A stretch of DNA of 64,000 nt. Source: Gentiana macrophylla. Lineage: Eukaryota > Streptophyta > Magnoliopsida > Gentianales > Gentianaceae. The translations under genes and the position numbers were made by a program. The stretch lies in the NCBI GenBank assembly GCA_026214975.1, contig CM047806.1, forward strand, positions 96,743,811 to 96,807,810. The letters are read 5' to 3'. The notes beneath the pieces are model-generated. The model ran no database searches. It was not told the DNA's origin and saw only the letters and a list, made by a program, of their open reading frames with translations. Position 1 is the first letter of the stretch. The number at the start of each line of letters is the position of its first letter. Below, in pieces: positions 1 to 44,107 of the stretch.

Positions 1-67
1 TCAGCTCTCTAATACTTAACCTACTACAGTTAAACATGCACTCTAGAGTTCTCATTGGCATTAGGCT

Positions 68-232
68 ATGTCTGAAGAATTTAATGCGCTTGTGCGCAAT
101 GGCACTTGGTCTTTGGTTCCTCTTGACAACTCATTTAATGTTGTTGGTAGTAAGTGGGCCTTCCGCATTAAGCGTAATTTTGATAGTACTCTTGAGAGGT
201 ATAAGTCTCATTTGGTTTCCAAAGCTTTGCGT
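68..232 (+). pseudogene. Copia reverse transcriptase N-terminal fragment
   Basis: The frame starting at 68 reads as the opening of a Ty1/copia reverse transcriptase: an E-F-N-A-L segment, N-G-T-W-S-L-V-P, then S-K-W-A-F-R-I-K-R and R-Y-K-S-H-L-V. This is the usual order of the RT entry block (target form W-x-F-x-x-K-x-N-x-D-G-x-x-x-R-Y-K-A-R-L-V). The similarity stops near 232, where unrelated AT-rich sequence begins, so neither the palm domain with YVDD nor RNase H is present. It is a short relic of a retrotransposon, not a gene. Which Copia lineage it came from cannot be told from this length. Confidence 0.75.
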
Positions 233-1306
233 AGCGCCCTCGAATTATGAACATGAATTGTGATGATATGTGATATAACAAAGTATGTAGGTGTGTGATC
301 AAAATTGAGATGACATAATAAGATTAAGTGTTTAATTCAATTTATTTAGTCACATATAAGTTTTACTTTGAAACAATCAAACTTACAATCAACAAGGGGC
401 AATGAACATAGATTACTCAACACACGTGTATTACTTGTTTGATGCAATATGAGTTAAACTTGGTTGTCTTCTGGTGTGTTATGACTCTAGGATATGGTAA
501 TCTAAATGCTGTAAAGACACCATGGAACTACTTGCAAAAAAGATTAGTAAAATGGGGATGATGGTGCAATTGAAATGGTTGCATCGTCGATATGTCTGCC
601 TACGTATTGGAAAACATAATCGAGCTATTTTGTAGTTCACCGTTGTAATAAGCGTACCATTCACTGATGTGAATGTGAAATTTTTATATATGAAGATGTC
701 GATGTATGAAATCTAGATATCTTGCTCCATCAGAGTAGTAGTCGAACCCTTAAGAGTGCGTGCCTAGAGAAATATCCAATCAAGCTTACCTTGTCGCCCA
801 GACCCGTGGGACCTATTGCAAAAGGGGTTAGTATACACGTACACATATATACATAGTCAATGATCTGGAGGCCTATTTAGGCCGCCTAGTAGTTGGAGTA
901 GATGGATCAGTCTTAAGGTCTCCCGATGTCATGCAGAGCCATGGCACTCCTGATAAGAGCGCCTTAATACTATATCTCAATTTCATTCCAAGCATTTATG
1001 CATGTGGGGATCAATATGTTAGGGCAACCAACGAAGAGTCCTCCTAGGAGCCTATAGACCGTGAACCTTGCTGATAACCTGGTAATTCACATTTCAATTC
1101 AATAAACATGACCTCATCAACGATCAACAAATGATTAAACGTATAGACTAATCAATCCACAAAATGACATGAGTTTGGATAAAATGAGTGACAAATGCTT
1201 TTCCTTTTATTTCATATTAATATGCAAAGCATTTTTGGAAAGAAAACAAAAGAACCTAAAATGATTGCCTTCCATTATGTTCATATATATTGTGTAATAA
1301 AAATAA
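233..1306. other. Unassigned spacer
   Basis: This stretch has no open frame with recognisable domains. It lies between the Copia scrap and MULE-1. It is less AT-rich between about 760 and 1080 and could be old retrotransposon sequence, but I see no LTR boundary, primer-binding site or terminal repeat that would prove it. Confidence 0.4.
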
Positions 1307-2007
1307 GGGGGTTCTATTTGGACCCCCCTTTTTACTACTTGCACCCACTTACTACTTGTACCACAAAATTTTACTTTTGGCACCACAAGATTATTTTGAT
1401 TATTTTTATACTTCTCACACTACACAATTAATAAAATAATTACTACCTACACCACATATTTATGAAATTATAAACTAGTCCTCCTAAAACCTAAATAAAC
1501 AATTTGATCATTCTATTCAATTAACACCTTAAAACATAAAACACACTTCTTCATCATCATATAAAACATTTCATCACTTCATCACTTAAATATAAAACAT
1601 TTCATCATCTACATCACTTATTCACTTCTTTACTTCTTCACTTCTTCATCTTCCTCATCTCTACATCCATGGAACCTTCATCATCTCCCAATTCAAATTT
1701 TGAAAGTCAACATTTTGAATCAATTCATAACAATGAACAACAAATGCATTGTGATATAGAAGATGTAGCAATCTCACTTGAAGATATACCATTTTCAAGC
1801 CAAATTGAGAAGAAGATGGATTCCTCAAATATGGTAATTTCTTGTTTGAAAATTTCGTTGTTTATGTTCAATGTGTGATTTAAGTTAATGGGTAATCTTC
1901 CTACATACATATTATCATGTTTAGAGGTCATAAATGGAAGAAAATAGTGTTATTTCGCCATGTCCGATCACCCCTAGGTCTTCCCCCGTCGTTCTTTTAC
2001 GTTTCAC

Positions 2008-2355
2008 AACGTCAATGGCAAGCTTCTGGAACGTCACCCACACTGTCGCCCGTAATGCATTAGTAACGTCACCATGGTTGACGTTTACACCAGCAAAGAA
2101 GATGAATATGCATGTCCCAAACGTTACCCTTGATGACGCTCCTCTGACCACTAAAACGTCGGTCCTGAATGACGCTTTGTGTTTCCAACCAACTTTAAAC
2201 ATATTTGTTGTTAACGCCACCAATCGACGTTTATGTTTACCTTTCAACGCCAATATAGCCAACGTTTTCTTGACTCTTGCCTGGAAAAGGCTTCCTTTAC
2301 AACGTCAAATAAGGGGCGTTGATTTGGCCAACCCAACGCCGGTTTCCTCAAGTTC
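2008..2355. repeat. Dyad array 1 (intron of MULE-1 transposase)
   Basis: This array has AACGTCA-type left arms and TGACGTT-type right arms separated by 7 bases. Dyads begin at about 2030 and 2065, 2120 and 2155, 2213 and 2246, and 2301 and 2335, giving start-to-start distances of 35, 35, 33 and 34. A lone left arm lies at 2008. The clearest dyad is 2065-2085. Several right arms are decayed and one spacer is 5 bp. The array lies between the ATG exon and the FAR1/DDE exons, so it is probably intronic. Confidence 0.8.
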
Positions 2356-4860
2356 GGATCTGTAATTTTTCATTTTGACAAGATGTGTTTTTACTTGGTT
2401 TTATTACTATTGAATCCATAGAAACAATGTAATGAGGCAAATCATGACAAAAGCAATGATGAGGGCGATTGCTTTTAGGCGACGGCGAGTATTTGAAGGT
2501 GAGAAACTATTAAATGGATATGTTATTTTCTTATTCTCATCCAATTGGCTATGACAATTATACGTTTCCTTGCGCTTTTGGTGATGAAATGATTGAAGAA
2601 GATCAAGAAAATCTTCGTAAAGTTCGAGATACCACACTCGCAATGATGGATGACCCACATGAAGAGTTATCGAATCGATTTGACTTCAATTTTACAAGCG
2701 ATCAAGTAAGTCTCTAAAACTTATACTATCTAAATGTATGTGATTTTTAAACTTGACTTGGTATTCATTACATTCATATATTATTCATAGGTATTTGATT
2801 CACATGAAGCCGCCACCAAACACCTCAAGGCATTGGCAAGAGAGAAAGGCGTTGTCATTGTGAAAAGAGATCCAACATGACCGGAAAGCGGACACATTTC
2901 ATTTTATACCAATGTGAGAGGAGGGATTTCCAAGAGAATACGAGAAAAGGTTAGCGGTACCGGAAAAAATAAGCCAAGAGAATCGCCTACAAAGAAATGC
3001 GGTTGTCCGTTTCTATTGAAAACCTTGAAGGATAACTTTAGGGAGGAGTGTGGACCGTTAGAGTATTGAATGGTGTACATAATCACAAGTTATTCAAGAA
3101 CGAGAGGAGGGTCATGCATACCTCGGCCGGATTGATAGAGAACAAGTTGATTTTGTTGCAACAATGACTCGCAAACGGTATTTTGCCTAAACATATACTA
3201 CGTATGTTGAGAAAGGATGATAAGAAGAATCAGACGTCATCAAAGGCGATCTACAATGTTCGTAAGCTAAGATAAAGAAGAAGGCACGAGAGGGCCGTAC
3301 AGTGATGCAAGAGGTTTTCAAATTGGCAGATAAGAACACATCATTCGTGGAATGTAGGCATGACGAAGGAAATGTAGTGAAGGATGTTTTTTGGGCCTTT
3401 AATGAAAGCTTGTCCCTTGCAAGGTGCTTTCCTACCGTGATGCTTATGGATTGTACATACAAGACGAACAAGTACAAGATGCCCCTCTTGCAAATTGTTG
3501 GCGTTACGTGTACGGATATGACATTTTCGATAGGATTTGCTCTACTTTGTTTGGAGAGGGAAGAGAACTACACGTGGGCTTTGACTATGCTTCGGAAAGC
3601 AATTGGTGTGAAAAGTGATCAAACATGTTGTATCGTGACAGATAGAGAAGAAGCATTAATGAACGCTTTACGGGTGGTTTATCCAAAAGCAAAGAACTTG
3701 ATATGCAGGTGGCATATAGAGAAAGGTCTTGTGGCGAATCTGAAGACGAAGACTACGAGCGAAGTTTGGCAAGATTTGATGACTGCTTGGACAGAGGTTG
3801 TTAAATCAGAATCAGAAGATGAGTTGAATGAGAGATTGGAAGAGTGTAAGAAGATTTTTAGTGAAGACGCCATGAGTTATGTCTCTTGTACATGGTTGAA
3901 CGCACATAAGGAGGCATTCGTCTCTGCATGGACCAACTCTGTTTTTCATCTGGGAAACACATCAACCTCGAGAGTAGAGGGAATGCATTCGATGATTTAA
4001 AACGGCTAAAAACCGGGCTTGGGGACTTGGTTGCGAGTGGGAAGCCGGTCTTTGCTTGATCGATCAAGAGATCAAAACATCAAAAAGTCATTCGAGACGT
4101 CTCTTTTCATGGAGCCAAAAAATATAAAGATGTTGTGTTGTTTAAAGAGCTTAAACATCGTGGTATCCATATACGCATTGGGCTTGTTGTATCTTTGAGT
4201 TGAAAAAACCAATGATAGTGATGCGTTGAATAAGGAGTGCCGATGTACTATTCGAAAGACACATGGATTGCCCTCAGAGACATGAGATGGCTAGATTTAA
4301 GAAGAAGCCATGATGCATCCTTTATCATTATCGATATTCATTGGAAGACCCTAGATATCAAAGGGCCACCTCCAAATGAATCCGAGTTAGACTATGTGCC
4401 GGTTCTGAATGCCTTAGAAGAAAAGTTGAAGATGGCAGATGTTTGGGAGAGACAACGGTTGATCATGAAGTCCCGTGACATTTGTCAACCGGTTAATACG
4501 GTTTTGCAAGAGCCAAAAACTAAAACCAAGGGTCGTGGCATACTAAGGGTTCCGGAAACAAGAGGAAGTTTGTTGAGGACTCTTCAACTAAGAGAGAGAT
4601 GAGCAAGTTTGAACACGTTGAGAAAGAATTGTCGAGTGTGAATGCCGCGATAAGCGTCTGAAGGTGTTTCTTCCGCCCCAACTCCACATGCATCGAAGGT
4701 GCTTCTAATGTCAAAAAGAAAAAAACCCATGACTCGAGCGGCATCCAAAGGTAGAATGCCAAAGGTTCCAAAGGTTGAGTGTAAAGTATCTTCTACCGTC
4801 GGAAACAGTATCTTAAAGAGTTTCCACCAAATGTGCATGAGCACATTACGCCTATGGTTG

Positions 4861-5417
4861 ATGTAGAGGCGATGGAAATTGCGGGTTTAGAGTAATAGCA
4901 CATGCAATAGGTCTTACTGAAACGATCGCCATTGGTGAGAAAAGCACCGCATTATGAATTGATGACGGACGTGGGATCATTATATTGCATTATTTTGGCG
5001 GACAAGAATGGATCTACTAAAAATGCATGGCTTGTGTTTGTCATGAAAAAGGACCATGCGGAGTGGAAAAGTATTTTGACAAATACCTTGGTTGGGTTGT
5101 GTGCAATGCATATGTGTGTCCGCAAGCATATTGTCTGCTCTCGCATGGAAACCAAACATTCTTTCCTAGTAAGAAAAAACCTTCGGTTTGGCCCGCCGCC
5201 ATATATGGATGGGGTTGTGCAAGGGTATCCATTTTGTTCGCTTGTTTTTGAAAGATACTTGTCCACTTCCTGAGTGAGCGTAAATTGGCATAAGGCTCGG
5301 ATGTTGAAAGCAAATGAATGGTATGTGAAATATCAACATAGGATCGATTTATGGCATGATGTGGTCAAGGATCATTGGATGGGGGATCATATTGATTTGG
5401 ACAATCTACCTGATTGA
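4861..5417 (+). pseudogene. OTU cysteine-protease domain of the MULE-1 transposase
   Basis: The block D-V-E-A then D-G-N-C-G-F-R-V-I-A-H-A-I-G fits the OTU family active-site signature, where Asp and Cys belong to the catalytic set. The two halves lie in different frames, meeting at about 4870. Downstream in the same frame as the motif is L-L-S-H-G-N-Q-T-F-F-P-S (about 5130-5170), typical of OTU-bearing plant MULE proteins. In the region where the family has a G-N-H-F-type catalytic His, this copy reads G-Y-P-F, so the His is lost. OTU enzymes remove ubiquitin or related modifiers. Here the domain is fused to a transposase and is inactive by both frame and residue. Confidence 0.75.
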
Positions 5418-6111
5418 GCGGGGTGTAGGCTGGAACACGGTTTTGTAAATTCATATGCAATATGATGAACTAGTTTAATTATTTTGGCATGATGCACAAT
5501 GAAGTAGTTAAATTCCAATGTTGTATTTCCAATGAAGTAGTGAAATTGGCATGATGCACAATTGGTTTAATTTTGATGTATGATTGTTTGTTAAGAAAAG
5601 GAACAATGTTGATTCTGGGTCAAATAACGTCAGTCAGAGTGACGTTTGGATTGAGATATAAACGTCGATAGTGATGACGTTTGAAGCTCCAATATCATCA
5701 AACTCTCTGTCCATAAAAATCCTTAAAACGTCATCCATAATGACGTTAATATGAAAGGGAACGCCGGATGACCGACGCTTTAAAGATTTTTAGTACGTAG
5801 AGTTGATGATTTTGGGGCTTCAAACGTCATCACCGCTGACGTTTATACATCAATTGAAACGTCACTATGGATGACGTTACATCCCGTAATCAACATTTTT
5901 CTTTTCTTTCCCACACCAATTCAAGTGACACCATTTCAAACATCAAAGGCCAAATAACCCAAATCGCATACGAACAAATAGGAAATCAACGGGGAATAAA
6001 AATACAAAATCCAAATACTAAATATAAACACGATTTTAAACAACCCAAACATTAAACTTATGAAAGTAATAAACGTGTCAAAGTTATAAATGTGTCAATG
6101 TTATAAGACAA
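5418..6111. repeat. Dyad array 2 in the spacer between the convergent MULE-1 genes
   Basis: Dyads begin at 5626 and 5661, 5727 and 5760 (decayed, GC-type), and 5823 and 5858. Pair spacing is 35, 33 and 35, and pairs repeat about every 96-101 bp. The dyads at 5626, 5661, 5727, 5823 and 5858 have full 7-bp arms and 7-bp spacers. The flanks (5418-5625 and 5879-6111) are AT-rich and hold no gene that I can support. Confidence 0.85.
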
Positions 6112-8651
6112 CTAAGTCTTTTTCGCGGCCCTCGAACGCTTCTTTGGTCTTTTAGCTTGTATCTGACTAGATTCTTGTGCTTCGACACCATCATCTTCAA
6201 CATCGTGTGTACATGCACTGTAGTCGAAACTCTTACGCCATTTGAAGCGCTTTCACTAAATCCTTTTTGGTTTTTTAGAAGCATTTCCAATCGTGATCTC
6301 GTGACCGCATCAATCACTCTACCCTTGCATTCATTCTCCTACATGTTAAACATAAAAACGTTCATTAAATTGAAAACGGAAACAACAAAATAGATTGTAT
6401 ATTCAAATACCTCTCTTGAATCTCGTTGCTTTCTTTTGCTGACACCGGTCAAACGACGCACGGCAACACCTCGATACCAAGTCATATACTCAGATGTGTA
6501 TTCCCAATCAAACCTAGCTTTTCCCATCCTTTGTTCCTTATTGACTAGATGATTTGCAAAATGGATAAAGTCATCGTCGCGTGATTCATGAGTGACATTG
6601 TACTGTTTCGCCTTCCCGCTTCGATTCGATGCCTTTGGAGGAATTGGTGACTGAGGGATACCTTGAATATGGCCAAATTGACGAACGACACGGTTTGGGT
6701 GATACACCTCTTCAATGTCCAATGTCCTTATGCACCCATAGAACCAACAGACGTCATTCTCAGGCACCGTTCTAAATTGCCGATAAGCATCCCAAACAAC
6801 CTACAAAATAGATAATGTAAGTTCAATGCGAACCGCATAAGTTACATTGTCCTATTATAAATTTAGTTAACTTACTTCTCGGGCCTCCATCAAGTCCAAG
6901 TCCTCTCTTGTATGCCTTAACGATGACAATGCCACTGTGTCATTAATTCCCGTAACATTTTTCCACTTTAATGTCCGTACCATCTCCCCTTCAATGAATT
7001 TCGTGTTTGGTGGAGGTCGCAATGAAGGAAAATGTTCGTACACCCATGCCTGCATAACACATATTACAAAATATTTCTTTAAACATTCAAACATAAAGAC
7101 AAAAAACAAAAAAAAAATTTATAAAACAAGTGTTACCTCCAACAATGTTAGGTATCCAGAAATTCCAACAGTACTGTTCCTAGTGGCCTTCGATAGCTGT
7201 CGGTAAAGATTTGCCAGTGTGGCAGCACCCCAAGCCCAATCACCAACCTTATCCAGATCCCGTAGAAAATGAAGGTAGTTAATGTTTATCTTATCCCCAC
7301 TACGGTCTTGCATCAAAGTACATGCAAGAAGATACAACAGATATCCGCGCACAGCTTGATCCACGATAAATTATCGGTGCGATCGACCGGAACTCGATGC
7401 CTCACCCGATTGATTCTTCTTACCGCATTTACCCGCAAGATCGTTTTTTAGCCAACTTTTGGACACTCTTAGGCCACCAACATGTTCTAACTCCTTTGTC
7501 ACGTCTGCTATTGGAATCCCTAACAGCTCGTGAACAAATGTAACTGGGTTGTCCTCTTTTGCAAATTCATAGTTCACGACCATTCCATCAACCGGTAATC
7601 TGTGATATATCGGACATCGCCTAATGTGATCGCCATCTCACCGAATGGCAAATGGAAAGTGTTTGTTACCGATTCCACCTCTCAACAAAAGCACAAACTA
7701 CCACACGATTCGCTTGGCTATATAAGAAGATTGTACCAGTTGTACAACGGGTTAGCTCTCACCTTGCCTTGAATTCGTCACATTCTTCATCAATCTTCCA
7801 TATCTTCAAGGAAGATGTGTCTTTGCTTACATCCAATTATACCTCGGTCCTGTTCAAATGAGTTTATATATAAAGTTAGATATGTGAAAAAAATATAAGT
7901 TTACCAAATATGTAATAAGATTATAAAACCTAAAAACATACATTTTTATTCAACAACGCGTAACCAACATGCTCCTTCCAATCCTTCCCCAATAGAACAT
8001 CAGTGTCTACCACCACACCATCATCACTGTCATATTGTAAACACTCAACCACGCTTCGCTTCTGCCGGTGCCCCGCATTTCCGGATGTCTCATCCCATAC
8101 TTGCACCAACATTACCTCGATGCCTCACCTATAGTGGCCCCGACTGGATTGGCTCTCTGTTCTGTAATGGCACCAACAGTACTAGAATCTGCAACTGGAT
8201 CAACTGTACCAGAAGGATGCTGCACTCCCGATTGTGTCTTCATATCCACTGACTCAGTGGTGGCCCCAACAAGATCGGAATCGCAGAATCGGATCAACTG
8301 TCCTGAACACATCGAATCGGATCAACTGGATCGATTTAAATCGATCAACTAGATCAACTGGATCAGTTGCAACTGGATCAACTGGATCAACTGCAACTGA
8401 CTCATTGGTCTCAACTACCTCATCTGTCTCTCCTAAACCAGCCTCAGTTGGCTCATTCGCATTTCCTATCTCTGCTTGCACATTCTTTAGTCGTTTACTC
8501 CTTCTTTTATATGGCACACTTGTATGTTCAAAAACAATACTAGGCTGAACTTGAGCTTCGAGGGTGCTTCAAAGAAGACGCTTCATCCATTCATGTACCT
8601 TCATCGCTATCTCAAAGCGTCGTGATACTTACTGCACCTCGTCTTAGTCAT
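6112..8651 (-). pseudogene. Plant mobile domain (PMD, MAIN/MAIL-like) gene of MULE-1, decayed
   Basis: The gene reads on the minus strand from ATG at 8649-8651 (M-T-K-T-R) to a stop at 6112-6114. The start is set by alignment with the MULE-2 copy at 51931. The N-terminus shares V-Q-P-S and K-N-V-Q-A-E with that copy, then becomes low-complexity and acidic with a D-P-V repeat. The PMD core follows in exon pieces: L-G-K-D-W-K-E-H-V-G-Y (about 7960), G-L-R-V-S-K-S-W-L-K (about 7450), D-Q-A-V-R-G-Y-L-L-Y-L-L-A (7364 down), A-W-V-Y-E-H-F-P-S-L-R-P (about 7050), and C-W-F-Y-G-C-I-R-T-L-D-I and V-R-Q-F-G-H (6760-6660). PMD proteins occur both as plant nuclear proteins (MAIN, MAIL1) and as transposon passengers. 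Frameshifts near 8560 and breaks around 7370-7650 make this a pseudogene. Its job for the element is unknown. Confidence 0.85.
8275..8410. repeat. GATCAACTG minisatellite in the PMD-1 N-terminus
   Basis: Short units built on GGATCAACT recur about ten times and encode the acidic D-P-V-D repeat of the PMD-1 N-terminal region on the minus strand. The MULE-2 copy has a different repeat (G-A-T-T and S-G-type units) in the same place. The segment therefore expands independently and is not a conserved fold. Confidence 0.7.
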
Positions 8652-8872
8652 AATTTCCTACACATGATACAAGAAATAAATTGTCAGTCAAATGAAGAAA
8701 TCAACTAACAAAGAAAGTTGACATTCATAAACAAAGCTCAAGGATAAGACATAAACCTCATACAATGTAACATTAACAATAATTTGATAAAAAAATTCAT
8801 AAAACAGACTAACCATAAACAAGTTATAACCAATGTAATCTCTAAAGTAACAAAACCTCTAAATCGTCATCA

Positions 8873-9194
8873 AACGTCAACACCATCGACGCGTGAAAAA
8901 GCCTCTACAACGTCATCACCAGTGACGTTTATAGTGCAAGACATTGGCATGACAACGCTCTGGAACGTCACTGGTAACAACGTTTCATAGGTCAATACAA
9001 CGTCAAAACCACTGACGTTTAAGGGCTAACATATTGCCAAGCCAATGTTCTAAAACGTCACCCCAACCGACGTTGTAGAACAACTACAACGTCATGTATA
9101 CCGCGTTCGGGCTAAACTAATTTTCCCACACACAGGTGGGACGCCGGCCTGGATGACGTTGAAACCTACAACGGGCGCCGGTCTCACCGACGCC
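8873..9194. repeat. Dyad array 3 upstream of the PMD-1 gene
   Basis: Dyads begin at 8873 and 8909, 8964 and 8999, 9054 and 9088, and 9140 and 9174. Pair distances are 36, 35, 34 and 34, and the tandem unit is about 90 bp. The last pair is GC-shifted: GACGCCG-N7-TGACGTT, then GGCGCCG-N7-CGACGCC. Differences from the consensus are mostly transitions. The array sits 220-540 bp upstream of the PMD-1 ATG (minus strand), which suggests a promoter or transposase-binding role. Confidence 0.85.
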
Positions 9195-9778
9195 CCTGTT
9201 TCATCATCTTCTCCGGCCTTCCAAACGGAAAAATGGCCGGAAAAACCAAAATACAACCCAATAAACATAACCCATTACATCCAAATACTAACCCATTACA
9301 TAGAATTTAAACCCATTACATCAAACACAAATTCACTTCCATTTAAACACAAATCCACAAACATTCAAACACATTTTCAAAGATTCACATACCTTGATTA
9401 TTCTTCTCTCCTTCTTTCTTTTCTACAATTCAAGTGAACTCTCCCTTCTTCTTCCCTTCTTCTTCCTCTTCTCTTCTCTTCTCTTCTCTTTCAATTTACA
9501 GTTTTTTTTTTTTTAATTTTGGTAACCACCGATTGGGAGGTTTTTTGGGGAAGAAGTGTTTGAATTAAAATGGTGGGAGAAGAAAAGGTGTATGTATTTA
9601 GTAGTTTTATTTAATTTGTATTTATTTTAGTGTTTTGTATAATTTTAGGGACTAAAGTGTAGTTTTTAAGTTTTTTTTTATTTTAATGTTGTGTAAGTAG
9701 TAATTACGCCAGCAAAAAAGTAAAAGAAAAAATAATCAATAATGCAGTGCAGAGTAGTAAAGGGGCCCAAATAGACCC
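9195..9778. other. Right subterminal region of MULE-1
   Basis: AT-rich sequence with a CTTCTTCC tract at about 9440-9490 and a T-run at 9502-9513. It contains no gene. It ends in the right inverted repeat (about 9748-9778). Confidence 0.6.
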
Positions 9779-10326
9779 TAAAAAATATTTATGGAAAGTA
9801 AATACTACTAAATATAAATACCCATTTTACCCTGCTTTATAAACAAGCCTCCGTCCAACGTCTTGTACACACCCACACAAATTTTCCGTTAAATTTTCTG
9901 GGCTCCTCTCTCTCTCTTTTCTCTTTCGAGAAAGACCGAACTCCCACCCGTTTTTGTCTGCCTTGAAAAAACGCGACCCTATCGCGGCCCCTTTTTCTTC
10001 TCTCTCTCCTCGGAAAAGAAATCCAAAAATATGGAAACGCATCCGTAATAAACCCTATATTCCGTTTTCACCCCTCTAACAACCTCTAAATCCCCTCTGA
10101 AACCCCTACCAGGATCCCCCCGGAATCTCCCCACCGGCACGTAAGTTCACAGAATCCGGTAGCACGATCCATTTCTACTTCTTAACGATCTCATAGATTG
10201 GTAAGAAGGATTGGCGAAGAGTTTTCAAAGAATTTTAGGGTTAGGGTAAAATTAGGGTTAGGGTTTGGGTTTGTGATTTACAATGTTATGGTGCAAGCCT
10301 GGTGGTGGTACCGGTGGTTTGAGACT
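9779..10326 (+). promoter_or_regulatory. Core promoter and 5' UTR of the PHD-finger gene
   Basis: TATAAATA at 9813-9820 and TATAAA at 9838-9843 are the candidate TATA boxes. The second is followed after about 60 bp by a CT-rich tract (9904-9926), common in plant 5' leaders. The coding start is taken at ATG 10327. An in-frame ATG at 10288 would add 13 Trp-rich residues and is less likely. The MULE-1 end lies 35 bp upstream of the first TATA candidate and 60 bp upstream of the second, so all more distal control sequence is transposon. A GTAAGT at 10141 could be a donor in the leader, but no good acceptor follows before the ATG. Confidence 0.55.

Positions 10327-44107
<33,781 letters not shown>

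Larger units (their letters stand above)
1669..5417 (+). pseudogene. FAR1-type / MULE transposase with C-terminal OTU protease domain, decayed
   Basis: Exon 1 (ATG 1669 to donor 1834) is acidic and unrecognised. An intron holding dyad array 1 follows. Exon 2 ends at donor 2706. Exon 3 starts at 2791 with a FAR1-like DNA-binding region (V-F-D-S-H-E-A, then K-K-C-G-C-P-F and N-G-V-H-N-H). The DDE core is clear in 3302-4000: L-M-D-C-T-Y-K-T-N gives the first Asp, V-T-D-R-E the second, C-R-W-H-I the CxxH motif, and S-R-V-E-G-M-H the Glu. A damaged SWIM zinc finger (C-R-C-T near 4237) follows. From about 4800 the chain reads E-F-P-P-N-V-H-E-H-I-T and then the OTU cysteine-protease motif D-G-N-C-G-F-R at 4871-4891. 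It ends N-L-P-D-stop at 5417. Breaks include a stop near 2876, a stop after M-H-S-M-I at 4000, a frame break just before the OTU motif, and several more shifts. FAR1/MULE proteins cut and move their own element in the nucleus. This copy cannot make a full protein. Confidence 0.85.
1307..9778. mobile_element. MULE-1: large Mutator-like DNA transposon with two convergent genes
   Basis: The ends are imperfect inverted repeats. The left end reads GGGTTCTATTTGGACCCC followed by a T-run and ACTACTT. The right end on the minus strand reads GGGTCTATTTGGGCCCC followed by TTTACTACT. Flanks give a plausible decayed 9-bp target duplication: TAAAAATAA at 1298-1306 and TAAAAAATA at 9779-9787. Mutator-like elements typically make 9-11-bp duplications. 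Inside are a FAR1/MULE/OTU transposase pseudogene on + (1669-5417), a PMD pseudogene on - (8651-6112), and three arrays of paired 21-bp dyads (about 2008-2355, 5626-5878, 8873-9194). Both genes carry stops and frameshifts, so the element is probably no longer autonomous. The exact terminal base is uncertain by 2-3 bp because of the G-run. Confidence 0.85.

Noticed and set aside
1934..2365. A 143-residue open frame on + (and 113 residues on -) over dyad array 1
   Set aside because: The frame is a by-product of the AACGTCA/TGACGTT array, has no domain, and lies in a probable intron of the transposase gene.
5626..5878. as-1/ocs-type tandem TGACG elements
   Set aside because: The half-sites here are inverted with a 7-bp gap and a 35-bp pair period, not tandem at about 12 bp. 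bZIP binding remains possible but the known element does not fit.
8873..9194. CRISPR-like regular repeats
   Set aside because: This is a plant genome. Repeats are degenerate dyads with variable 7-bp centres inside a transposon, spacers are too short, and no cas gene exists.
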